From JAWLGW01 sp964569055 (lineage in GTDB: Bacteria; Planctomycetota; J058), in assembly GCA_964569055.1 (NCBI GenBank), contig CAZMSZ010000444.1, positions 1-5,908 on the forward strand: a stretch of DNA of 5,908 nt, read 5' to 3'. Below the pieces are notes generated by a model. That model searched no databases. It had not been told where the DNA came from and saw nothing but the letters and a program-made list of their open reading frames with translations. Both the position numbers and the translations under genes were made by a program. Each line of letters begins with the position of its first letter. Position 1 is the stretch's first letter. Below are positions 1 through 5,335 of the stretch, one piece after another.

Positions 1-57
1 CCAGCGGCGACGAGGGCGAGCGAGGGCGCGGTCCGAGTTTCGAGACAGAGCCTTAGG
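1..57. other. Non-coding edge downstream of the epimerase gene
   Basis: This short edge follows the stop codon of the minus-strand epimerase gene. It contains a small direct repeat of cgagggcg but no convincing hairpin with a T-run and no start of a further gene. Any downstream partner of the epimerase lies outside the window. Confidence 0.5.
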
Positions 58-618
58 TCAAGCGGGCGCGTAGGGCAGGAGCGTGGCCCGATCGAGCTCG
101 GCCACCCGCGGGTTCTGCTGGTCGCGCTCCGACAGGATCGGCTCGCCCTCGAGCGGCCAGGGGATCCCGAGCTCGGGGTCGTCCCAGGCCACGCCCAGCT
201 CGTCGCTGGTGTCGTAGTACTGGTCGACGAGGTAGGTCAGCGTCGCGTCGGTGAGCGCGAGGTAGCCGTGGGCGACCCCCGGCGGAATGTAGAGGCCGCT
301 GTCGGCCTCCTCGAGCACGTGGGTGGCGATCCGCCCCTCGGTCGGCGAGCCGGGGCGCAGGTCGGCGAGCGCGGCGAGCAGCCGCCCGCGCAGGCAGACC
401 CAGTAGTCGGCCTGTCGGCGGTGGAAGTGGAGCCCGCGCAGCACGCCGGCGTGCGAGTCGGAGCGATTGCCCTGGAGCATGGGCGGCGCGCCCGAGAACC
501 ACTCCTGCCGGAAGGTCTCGACGAACTGCCCGCGCGCGTCGGCGTGCGCCTTCAGCCGGATCAGGCGCACGCCGGGGAGGCGCTCGACGGAGAGGGGGGC
601 GAGGGTCGAGTGGGTCAC
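58..618 (-). CDS. rfbC: dTDP-4-dehydrorhamnose 3,5-epimerase family protein (RmlC-type)
   Basis: This 186-residue cupin protein has the usual length of the RmlC family. That family epimerises C3 and C5 of dTDP-4-keto-6-deoxy-glucose on the cytoplasmic route to dTDP-L-rhamnose and related deoxysugars for polysaccharides. Family hallmarks are visible: LRGLH at 60-64 (catalytic His64), a GSPT segment at 90-93, IPPGVAHGY at 111-119, Tyr134/Tyr135 in the position of the catalytic tyrosine, WDDPELGIPWP at 145-155 and LSERD at 162-166 (Asp166 completing the His-Asp pair). By hand alignment, the lysine usually found a few residues before the second RG is replaced by Asp71 in QADYW. The enzyme may therefore be a variant (3-only or 5-only epimerase, or a different sugar). 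Translation starts at GTG 618, with GGAGGA eight bases upstream inside the end of the preceding gene. The other rml genes are not in the window. Confidence 0.92.
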   Translation of the reverse strand: MTHSTLAPLSVERLPGVRLIRLKAHADARGQFVETFRQEWFSGAPPMLQGNRSDSHAGVLRGLHFHRRQADYWVCLRGRLLAALADLRPGSPTEGRIATHVLEEADSGLYIPPGVAHGYLALTDATLTYLVDQYYDTSDELGVAWDDPELGIPWPLEGEPILSERDQQNPRVAELDRATLLPYAPA

Positions 619-619
619 G

Positions 620-853
620 TCAGTCGTCCTCCGAGAGGTCGCGGAGCTCGGCGGGGTCGATCACGTACAGCTCGGAGAAGCCGCACGAGGTGCACACGTA
701 GACCTCGAACTGGCCGAGGTCGTGGGCGTGGATCGCGTCCGATCGGCGCACCGCGAGGCACAGCGCCTCGTTCCCCTCGCCCCGATCCATCACGCACCCG
801 CTGTGATAGATCCGCTCGTTCGAGCACTTGGGACAGCGGCGGGTCCGCTTCAC
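620..853 (-). CDS. Small zinc-ribbon protein, function unknown
   Basis: A 77-residue protein with two cysteine pairs: CPKC at 7-10 and CTSC at 54-57, the latter in an aromatic setting (VYVCTSCGFSELYV). This is the layout of a one-knuckle-pair zinc ribbon. The loop between the knuckles carries MDRGEGNEAL. It resembles short stand-alone zinc-ribbon proteins annotated only as hypothetical or nucleic-acid-binding; no enzymatic role can be read. The reading frame is open up to 943, but the added N-terminus is Arg/Pro/Gly-rich and unlike a domain. GTG 853 is preceded by AGGAGGAG (858-865) at proper spacing, so I choose that start. Its stop lies one base before the epimerase GTG and its last codons contain the epimerase ribosome site, which indicates translational coupling. 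A link to sugar-nucleotide metabolism is not implied by its own sequence. Confidence 0.85.
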   Translation of the reverse strand: MKRTRRCPKCSNERIYHSGCVMDRGEGNEALCLAVRRSDAIHAHDLGQFEVYVCTSCGFSELYVIDPAELRDLSEDD

Positions 854-937
854 TCCGCTCCTCCTGCAGGGTAGCAGCCCGATTCCACCACGTTCAGGGC
901 TCGGGCGGGCGCCCGGCCGTGCGGGAGCCCCACACGA

Positions 938-966
938 GCGCACCCCGGCCGCGGGCCGGGGTGCGC
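938..966 (-). terminator. Perfect 13-bp GC-rich hairpin, terminator-like
   Basis: Bases 938-950 and 954-966 are exact reverse complements around a GCG loop. The hairpin lies 67 bases past the lipoprotein stop and about 85 bases before the next gene on the same strand. No T-run follows on either strand, so classical intrinsic termination is not supported. It could still act as a transcript-end stabiliser or a U-tract-less terminator. Confidence 0.4.
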
Positions 967-992
967 GAGGGAACGAACGCGGCGATCACGGC

Positions 993-1022
993 GCCCTGGG
1001 AGGCGGGGCGGCCCCCCAGGGC
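993..1022 (-). terminator. Second hairpin directly after the lipoprotein stop
   Basis: GCCCTGGG (993-1000) pairs with CCCAGGGC (1015-1022). After one mismatch the stem continues for three more pairs, closing a six-base loop. It starts about 10 bases past the stop codon of the lipoprotein gene, where a transcript-end hairpin is expected. There is no T-run, so true termination is uncertain. Confidence 0.35.
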
Positions 1023-1032
1023 CTCGCGCCGC

Positions 1033-2472
1033 TCAGCGCTTCCAGATCGTCGCCACGTCGGCCGGGCCGAGCCCGGTCAGGCCGGCGAACGAGCTGACGG
1101 TGCGCGTCGAGGCCTCGGTGACGGCCAGCTCGCCCAAGAAGGCGTTGGCCGCGCAGACGAGGTTGGGGTCGTGCGCCACCGACACGCTCAGGATCCCGAT
1201 CCCCGGCAGGTTCATGCCGCCGAGCGCCTGCTGGCTGATCCCGGCGTAGCCGAGGAACGCGGTGATCAGGCCGTTGATCAGGGCGCCGGGGGAGAGCAGC
1301 CCGCCCGAGGTGCCGCCGGCGATCAGGTTGCCGAACGAGGTCGGGCTGTTGAGCCCCGAGGCGTAGCCCTGGAGGAACCCGTTGAGCAGGCTCGAGATCC
1401 CGCCCTGGGTGGTGCCGCTGGGGACGGTGATCCCGAGCTGCTGGAAGATCGTGGTGATCGAGAGGCCCGCGGGCAGGGTGTCGACCACGATGTTCGCGGC
1501 GACGTCGATCACCGAGATGTCGCCGCTGATCGCGTTGGCGACGTAGACCTTGTCCTCGCTCGGGCTCGCGGCGCAGTCGACCGGGATCATGCCGGCCTGG
1601 AGCGTGGCGCGGACCTGACCGGTCGCGACGTCGATGACGTAGACCTCCTGGCTGAGCGCGCAGGCGACGAAGGCCTTGCCGCCGGCGATCGTGATCCCGA
1701 TCGGGCCGCGGCCGACCGGGGTGTAGTCGACCACGCGGTCGGTCAGCGCGTCGATCCGCATCACCTTGCCGGTGAGCATGGAGGTCGCGAGCGCGTACTG
1801 GTCGGTCGCCGCGACCTTGGCCATGCCCAGGCCCTGGACCGGCGAGGCCAGGAAGTTGGTGAGCGTGTTGGCCGGGTCGGAGATCAGCTGGGCGAGGTCG
1901 ATCTGGCTGAGGCCGAGGATCGACTTGATCGGCTGGTGGGTGCGGGCGTCGATCGCGGTGACGTTGAGCAGGTTCGCCGAGTAGGCCTTGTTGCCGTTGG
2001 GGGTCACGGCGATGCCGGTGGGCCGGACCAGCGGCTTCAGGATCGGATCGACGAAGCCGAGCAGCGAGAGCCCGGTGACCGGGACCGAGGTCACGTCGAT
2101 CGTCGAGGCCACGTTGCCGGCCAGGCGGTCGACGACGGTCACGTCCTGGCTGACGGCGTTGGTGACGAACGTCTCGGTGATCCCGTTGACGACGTCGGTC
2201 GGACCCTCGCCAGTGGACCAGCGGTTGGTGATCGTGCCGGCCTTGGCGTCGACGTGGATCACCTCGCGCAGCTGCCACGAGGAGACGAGCGCGTCGGTGA
2301 GCAGGTTCGAGAGCGGCGGACCGCCGTTGCCGCCGCCGGGGATGTTCGGCAACCCGCCCGAGGTGATCGGCGCGGTGGAAGAGCCGCGATCGCTGCCGCC
2401 GCCGCCGCCGCAGCCGATCGAGAGAACGGCGACCAGCGCCGCCAGCGTGATCTTGTGCCCCGTCGTGACCAT
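1033..2472 (-). CDS. Secreted lipoprotein with YVTN/YncE-like beta-propeller repeats
   Basis: This 479-residue protein begins with a short lipoprotein signal: Lys7, a hydrophobic stretch at 8-19 and LSIGC with the acylated cysteine at 21. A five-glycine run and a Gly/Ser/Pro linker to about residue 55 follow. Serine at -3 of the lipobox is less common than Leu, but the whole layout is clear. The body carries propeller repeats of about 40 residues with the pattern [strand]-VT/AN-..-V.VID..t..v. at roughly 90-126, 150-187, 226-252, 255-293, 296-334 and 425-465. A Gly/Leu/Ser-rich segment at about 337-419 interrupts them. Such proteins usually sit in the periplasm or on the outer membrane and bind or scaffold; no catalytic residues can be named. 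The frame is open to 2544, but ATG 2472 is preceded by GGAGGG (2478-2483) and directly starts the signal peptide. It stands alone, with hairpins after it and its own probable promoter. Confidence 0.88.
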   Translation of the reverse strand: MVTTGHKITLAALVAVLSIGCGGGGGSDRGSSTAPITSGGLPNIPGGGNGGPPLSNLLTDALVSSWQLREVIHVDAKAGTITNRWSTGEGPTDVVNGITETFVTNAVSQDVTVVDRLAGNVASTIDVTSVPVTGLSLLGFVDPILKPLVRPTGIAVTPNGNKAYSANLLNVTAIDARTHQPIKSILGLSQIDLAQLISDPANTLTNFLASPVQGLGMAKVAATDQYALATSMLTGKVMRIDALTDRVVDYTPVGRGPIGITIAGGKAFVACALSQEVYVIDVATGQVRATLQAGMIPVDCAASPSEDKVYVANAISGDISVIDVAANIVVDTLPAGLSITTIFQQLGITVPSGTTQGGISSLLNGFLQGYASGLNSPTSFGNLIAGGTSGGLLSPGALINGLITAFLGYAGISQQALGGMNLPGIGILSVSVAHDPNLVCAANAFLGELAVTEASTRTVSSFAGLTGLGPADVATIWKR

Positions 2473-2776
2473 GGAGACCCTCCGGTGGTTCCGTTGGAGC
2501 CCGATTCTAGCGAGGAGGCGAAGCGCTAAATAGTGAGTCTCCAAGAAATTACGCCACTCTTCTCGCTTTTCACCCGTTTTCGGGAGTCAGTTATCGGCAA
2601 AGGGGTTAGGTCAGCCGTGGCACGCAACTGAACTGCCGGATTTCTGGCAGCTGGGCGCGAAATGGACGATGCGATCAGGATGGGTGCCCGACCGCGTGCA
2701 GCCGCGGATATGACGCAGACGTGACGGGCGTCGCGCGGGTCTGCTGGGTAGGTCGACGAGGCGCGCTCGCGCGAGG
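2473..2776. other. 304-bp non-coding region with an AT-richer island
   Basis: This gap lies between the phosphatase stop and the lipoprotein start, both on the minus strand. The 80 bases 2521-2600 contain 37 G or C, far below the surrounding genes, which fits a regulatory region for the lipoprotein gene. It holds a probable -10 (listed separately) and two minor hairpins: CCCG-tttt-CGGG at 2573-2584, and CTGCC/GGCAG at 2633-2637 and 2646-2650. Neither hairpin is followed by a convincing T-run. I see no gene of credible length; a 20-codon ATG frame at 2662-2724 has no ribosome site. Confidence 0.6.
2504..2509 (-). promoter_or_regulatory. Putative -10 element for the lipoprotein gene
   Basis: On the minus strand the bases read TAGAAT, five of six matches to TATAAT. 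They lie 31 bases upstream of the lipoprotein ATG, which would give a leader of roughly 25 bases containing the GGAGGG ribosome site. No good -35 match is found 16-18 bases upstream, so an activator or a different sigma factor may be involved, or the match is chance. Confidence 0.35.
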
Positions 2777-4342
2777 TCAGCTCCTGCGCAGCGCGATCAG
2801 CGTGATGTCGTCGTGCTGCGTCGAGTCGCCGGCGTGGAACTCGAGCGCCTCGAGGAACCGCGCGACGAGCTGGCCCGGCGGGTCGCCGCCGTGGCGGAGG
2901 AGGACGTCCTCGGTGCGCTCGATCCCGAACGGCTGGCGCTGCGGGTCGGTCGCCTCGGTCACGCCGTCGGTATAGAACAGGAGCGCGTCGCCCGGCGCGA
3001 GCTCGAGCTGCTGCTCCTCGATGTAGGGGCCGAGGTCGGGCACCACGCCCAGCACCAGCCCGCCGAGCTCGACCCGCTCCACCCGCTGCTCGGCGGCCCG
3101 GTAGAGGAGCGGCCGCTCGTGGCCGCAGCCGGCGAGGTACAGCCGCCCCGACGCGACGTCCACCGTCATCAGCAGCATGCTCATGAACATGCCGGGCTTG
3201 AGGTCCTGCTTGAGCAGGCGGTTGGTCTCGCGCAGCACGTCGCTGGGCCGCGCGCCGCGCGCCACCAGCGAGCGCAGGATGCTGCGCGCCATGACCATCA
3301 CCAGGCCGGCGGGCACGCCCTTGCCCGACACGTCGCCGATCGCCACGTACAGGTTGCGCGCGCCGCGCAGGGTCGGGCCCCAGATGTAGTCGAAGTAGTC
3401 GCCGCCGACCTCCTGCGCGGTCCGCATGCGCCCCGAGATCTCGAACCCGTTCACCTCGGGGTCGTCGCGCGGCAGCAGCGCGAGCTGGATCCGGCTCGCG
3501 ACGCGCAGCTCGGAGAGGATCGCCTCCTTCTCCTTCGCCTCGCGGAGCAGGCGCGCGTTCTCGATGGCGATCGCCGCCTGGTCGGAGAACGCCATCAGCA
3601 GGTCGCGCCCCTCCTCGTCGAACTGACTGTCGCGCGCCTGCGAGTCGAGGTAGAGCGTGCCCAGGATCTTCGACTTGACCCGCAGCGGCACGCACAGCAG
3701 CGAGCGCAGCTCGAGGGCGGCGATGCTCTTGAGGTCGCGCAGGTCGTGCTGCGCGTTGGAGGTCAGGATCGGCTCGCCGGTCTTGACCACGCGCCGGATC
3801 ACCGAGTTGGAGATCTTGAACTCGGGCGACTTCACCACGCTCGAGTCGATGTTGCGCGCCACGCGGAACTCGAGCTGGTCGTCCTTCACCAGGATCAGGA
3901 AGCCGCGCTCCGCCTGCATGAGGTGGATCCCGATGTCCATGATCAGCTCGAGCAGCGAGTTGAGGTCGGTCTCCGTGTTGAGCTCCTTGTTGACCTCCTG
4001 CAGGATCAGCGCGTTGCTGAGGCGGCGGGCGGTGACCTCGTCCTTCTGCCGGCGGCCGCTCGAGACGAACAGCACCACCGTCTGCCCGAGCTGGATCCGG
4101 TCGCCGTAGGCGAGCTCGGCCGCCTCGGCGCGCGACCCGTTGAGGAGGGTGCCGGTCCGCGAGCCGCGGTCCTGCACGACGTAGCGCCCCTCCTTGCGGC
4201 TGATCGTGCAGTGCCAGCGCGAGACGCCGGGGTCGCCCTCGATCACCACGTCGTTCTCGGCGTGGGCGCCGATGGAGGTCCGCGCGCCCGCCACGTCGTG
4301 GAACTTGTGGTGGGCCCCCCGCATCACGATCAGGCGCGGCAT
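2777..4342 (-). CDS. FHA-GAF-PP2C (SpoIIE/RsbU-type) serine/threonine protein phosphatase
   Basis: A 521-residue cytoplasmic signalling protein with three domains. FHA, about 1-96: IGAHAEND at 24-31, VSRWH at 40-44, GSRTGT at 60-65, NG at 68-69. GAF, about 118-262: ends with VPLRVKSKILGTLYLDS and AAIAIENARL. Then a short helical or coiled-coil linker (about 262-292) and a SpoIIE-type PP2C domain, about 298-519. The Mg/Mn-binding acidic residues of that family are all present: GGDYFD (Asp315), GDVSGKG (Asp337), TDGVTEA (Asp459) and DDIT (Asp511/512), so it should be an active phosphoserine/threonine phosphatase. Relatives act in partner-switching on anti-anti-sigma factors; no such partner is visible here. 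The FHA domain is unusual: the phosphate-contacting Arg after the Gly is Ala26, and the Asn of S-x-N-G-T is Thr63. ATG 4342 is chosen because PRLIVMRG forms the first FHA strand. It has no ribosome site, and a TANNNT box lies six bases upstream. Confidence 0.93.
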   Translation of the reverse strand: MPRLIVMRGAHHKFHDVAGARTSIGAHAENDVVIEGDPGVSRWHCTISRKEGRYVVQDRGSRTGTLLNGSRAEAAELAYGDRIQLGQTVVLFVSSGRRQKDEVTARRLSNALILQEVNKELNTETDLNSLLELIMDIGIHLMQAERGFLILVKDDQLEFRVARNIDSSVVKSPEFKISNSVIRRVVKTGEPILTSNAQHDLRDLKSIAALELRSLLCVPLRVKSKILGTLYLDSQARDSQFDEEGRDLLMAFSDQAAIAIENARLLREAKEKEAILSELRVASRIQLALLPRDDPEVNGFEISGRMRTAQEVGGDYFDYIWGPTLRGARNLYVAIGDVSGKGVPAGLVMVMARSILRSLVARGARPSDVLRETNRLLKQDLKPGMFMSMLLMTVDVASGRLYLAGCGHERPLLYRAAEQRVERVELGGLVLGVVPDLGPYIEEQQLELAPGDALLFYTDGVTEATDPQRQPFGIERTEDVLLRHGGDPPGQLVARFLEALEFHAGDSTQHDDITLIALRRS

Positions 4343-4348
4343 GGCCCG

Positions 4349-4354
4349 AAGATA
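4349..4354 (-). promoter_or_regulatory. Putative leaderless -10 for the phosphatase gene
   Basis: The minus strand reads TATCTT followed by six bases and then the ATG at 4342. A TANNNT box at this distance puts the transcript start on or next to the start codon. This agrees with the absence of any Shine-Dalgarno sequence before this gene, although most other genes here have a clear one. The -35 region (TACCGT at 4372-4377) is a poor match. Confidence 0.35.
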
Positions 4355-4392
4355 CTCGTGGAGCCGGCGGCACGGTAGCGAGGCGCCGAGCT

Positions 4393-4416
4393 CGGGTCCC
4401 CGCCGGCGGGGACCCG
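4393..4416. repeat. Perfect 24-bp palindrome in the divergent intergenic region
   Basis: Every base from 4393 to 4404 is complementary to its mirror partner in 4405-4416; the half-site reads CGGGTCCCCGCC. It lies 51 bp from the phosphatase start codon and just upstream of the predicted -35 of the plus-strand operon. That position suits an operator for a dimeric regulator serving both directions. As RNA it could only fold with an open centre, so a DNA site is the likelier reading, but high GC makes chance palindromes more frequent. Confidence 0.5.
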
Positions 4417-4422
4417 GCCCGA

Positions 4423-4452
4423 TTGGCCGGCGCCCTGGGCCCGTGATAGATT
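4423..4452 (+). promoter_or_regulatory. Putative sigma70-like promoter of the three-gene operon
   Basis: TTGGCC (4423-4428) and TAGATT (4447-4452) are separated by 18 bases. The -10 is preceded by TG plus one base (TGaTAGATT), an extended -10 arrangement. Each hexamer matches four of six consensus bases. The transcript would begin near 4459, about 40 bases before the ATG at 4498 and upstream of its GAGG ribosome site. The 24-bp palindrome ends six bases before the -35. Confidence 0.4.
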
Positions 4453-4497
4453 GTGCGCGCGTCGACCGGACGTCCTTCAGCTGACGAGGCTGGCCCC

Positions 4498-4974
4498 ATG
4501 GCGGAGCGCGGGGAGTTCACCCGCAAGTTCGATCGCGACATCCTCAGGGACGAGACCGCGGCCGACGAGGAGCGGGAGGTCCAGCGCCTGCGCGAGCAGG
4601 CCGAGGACAAGGCGCTCGAGGCGGAGTTCGAGAAGATCCTGAGCGTGCTCGAGTACCGCTCGAGCTGGCTGCGCGATCGCTTCCCCCGCTGCCGCGAGGT
4701 CGCGGCGGGCCCCGCCGTGCGCGGGCGTCGGTTCGAGTTCACCGACGCCGCCGGGAACCTGGTGGGCTGGATCGAGTTCCGCACCCGCCTCACCGACAGC
4801 GAGCTGGGGATCGCGCTCGAGTCCTACATGGAGCTGAGCGGCCGCTGGGACCGCCCGCGCCACGACTACGTCAACTTCCCCAAGGAGCAGGTCAACCTCG
4901 ACCGGACCAAGCGGTTCGTGGAGGCCAAGCTGCTCGAGTTCGCCGCGCCCTACCAGGACGCGTACGGAGCCTGA
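4498..4974 (+). CDS. Uncharacterised 158-aa charged protein
   Basis: I do not recognise a family. The first 50 or so residues are highly charged and helical (DETAADEEREVQRLREQAEDK region, about 17-50) and could form a coiled coil. The rest looks like a compact alpha/beta domain: helix with a single cysteine (RFPRCREV, 61-68), strand pair RRFEFTD and LVGWIEFRTRL (77-98), a helix (about 99-114), a conserved-looking DYVNFPKEQVNLDRTKRF (123-140) and a closing helix. There is no signal peptide or membrane segment, so it is probably cytoplasmic. An upstream in-frame GTG at 4453 adjoins the predicted -10, so I choose ATG 4498, with GAGG (4486-4489) eight bases before it. It is the first gene of a tight operon divergent from the phosphatase. 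Codon use is typical coding GC, which supports a real gene. Confidence 0.85.
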   Translation: MAERGEFTRKFDRDILRDETAADEEREVQRLREQAEDKALEAEFEKILSVLEYRSSWLRDRFPRCREVAAGPAVRGRRFEFTDAAGNLVGWIEFRTRLTDSELGIALESYMELSGRWDRPRHDYVNFPKEQVNLDRTKRFVEAKLLEFAAPYQDAYGA

Positions 4975-4976
4975 GC

Positions 4977-5327
4977 GTGGCCGCGGTCCCGCTCGACGGT
5001 CTGCGGATCGAGGTGGCCCACCGGGCCGATCCGGGCGAGCTCGGCGACCGCCTCGAGGCGTTCGCGCAGGAGCTCGCCCGCGACAAGTTCCGCGACTGGG
5101 CGCCCGCGGTGGAGCGCCTCGCGGGCGGGGCGCTCAACCTGAAGGGGCGCCGCGCGGGCACGCACTTCGACGCGCACGTCACGCCCGAGCCGGGGCGGAT
5201 CGTGATCGTGCTCGAGGGGGTGGTCGAGCTCGGCGCCTTCAAGCTGACCCTGGCCGGCGGCCCCGACGGGGTCCGCCGCCGCATCCGCGAGACGCTCCAG
5301 CACACGCTCGAGGCGCATCTCCAGTAA
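4977..5327 (+). CDS. Small protein resembling the polyhydroxyalkanoic acid system (PHA_gran_rgn) family
   Basis: This 116-residue protein has an N-terminal helix (about 19-36) followed by strands LNLKG (53-57), AGTHFDAHV (60-68) and GRIVIVLEG (73-81). After GAFKLTLAGG (86-95) it ends in an amphipathic helix (97-115, GVRRRIRETLQHTLEAHL). This order, and the phrase pattern 'L.f...g..G...V.....i.i.L......K.......I...L...L', resemble the roughly 90-residue PHA_gran_rgn proteins linked to polyhydroxyalkanoate granules. The match is by eye and remote, and no PHA synthase or phasin is in the window, so the name should be read as a family hint, not a role. GTG 4977 starts two bases after the previous stop, with GGAG (4966-4969) inside the end of that gene, implying coupled translation. 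Confidence 0.7.
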   Translation: MAAVPLDGLRIEVAHRADPGELGDRLEAFAQELARDKFRDWAPAVERLAGGALNLKGRRAGTHFDAHVTPEPGRIVIVLEGVVELGAFKLTLAGGPDGVRRRIRETLQHTLEAHLQ

Positions 5328-5335
5328 GGGGCCCG

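Larger units (their letters stand above)
854..1032. other. Intergenic region between lipoprotein and zinc-ribbon genes
   Basis: This 179-bp GC-rich gap follows the lipoprotein stop and precedes the zinc-ribbon GTG, both on the minus strand. It contains two strong hairpins, listed separately, and the AGGAGGAG ribosome site at 858-865. A possible extended -10 (TGcTACCCT, 868-876) lies so close to the ribosome site that the transcript would start inside it, so I do not call it a promoter. Confidence 0.5.

Noticed and set aside
854..943. Longer N-terminus for the zinc-ribbon protein
   Set aside because: The extension is Arg/Pro/Gly-rich, and GTG 853 has a near-perfect ribosome site.
268..2529. 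Very long plus-strand open frame opposite the epimerase and lipoprotein genes
   Set aside because: Its translation is Arg/Gly/Asp/Val-repetitive with no domain, and it runs antisense to two recognisable genes; long antisense frames are expected at this GC content.
2473..2544. Longer N-terminus for the lipoprotein
   Set aside because: It would bury the signal peptide behind an Arg-rich stretch; ATG 2472 has GGAGGG in front and starts the signal directly.
2617..2638. TGGCACG followed by TGC, resembling a sigma54 promoter
   Set aside because: The spacing between the GG and GC elements is wrong, and no plus-strand gene follows.
2573..2650. Two short hairpins (CCCG-tttt-CGGG and CTGCC/GGCAG) as terminators of the phosphatase gene
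   Set aside because: Stems are only four and five base pairs, lie over 120 bases past the stop and have no T-run.
2662..2724. 20-codon plus-strand open frame in the 304-bp gap
   Set aside because: It has no ribosome site, no recognisable sequence and a length expected by chance.
4453..4497. Upstream GTG start for the first operon gene
   Set aside because: It lies directly after the predicted -10, has no ribosome site, and the 15 added residues look non-native; ATG 4498 has GAGG at good spacing.
2526..4793. Long minus-strand frame overlapping the phosphatase gene
   Set aside because: It is an out-of-frame shadow, Arg/Ala/Pro-rich, of the FHA-GAF-PP2C gene and crosses the divergent promoter region.
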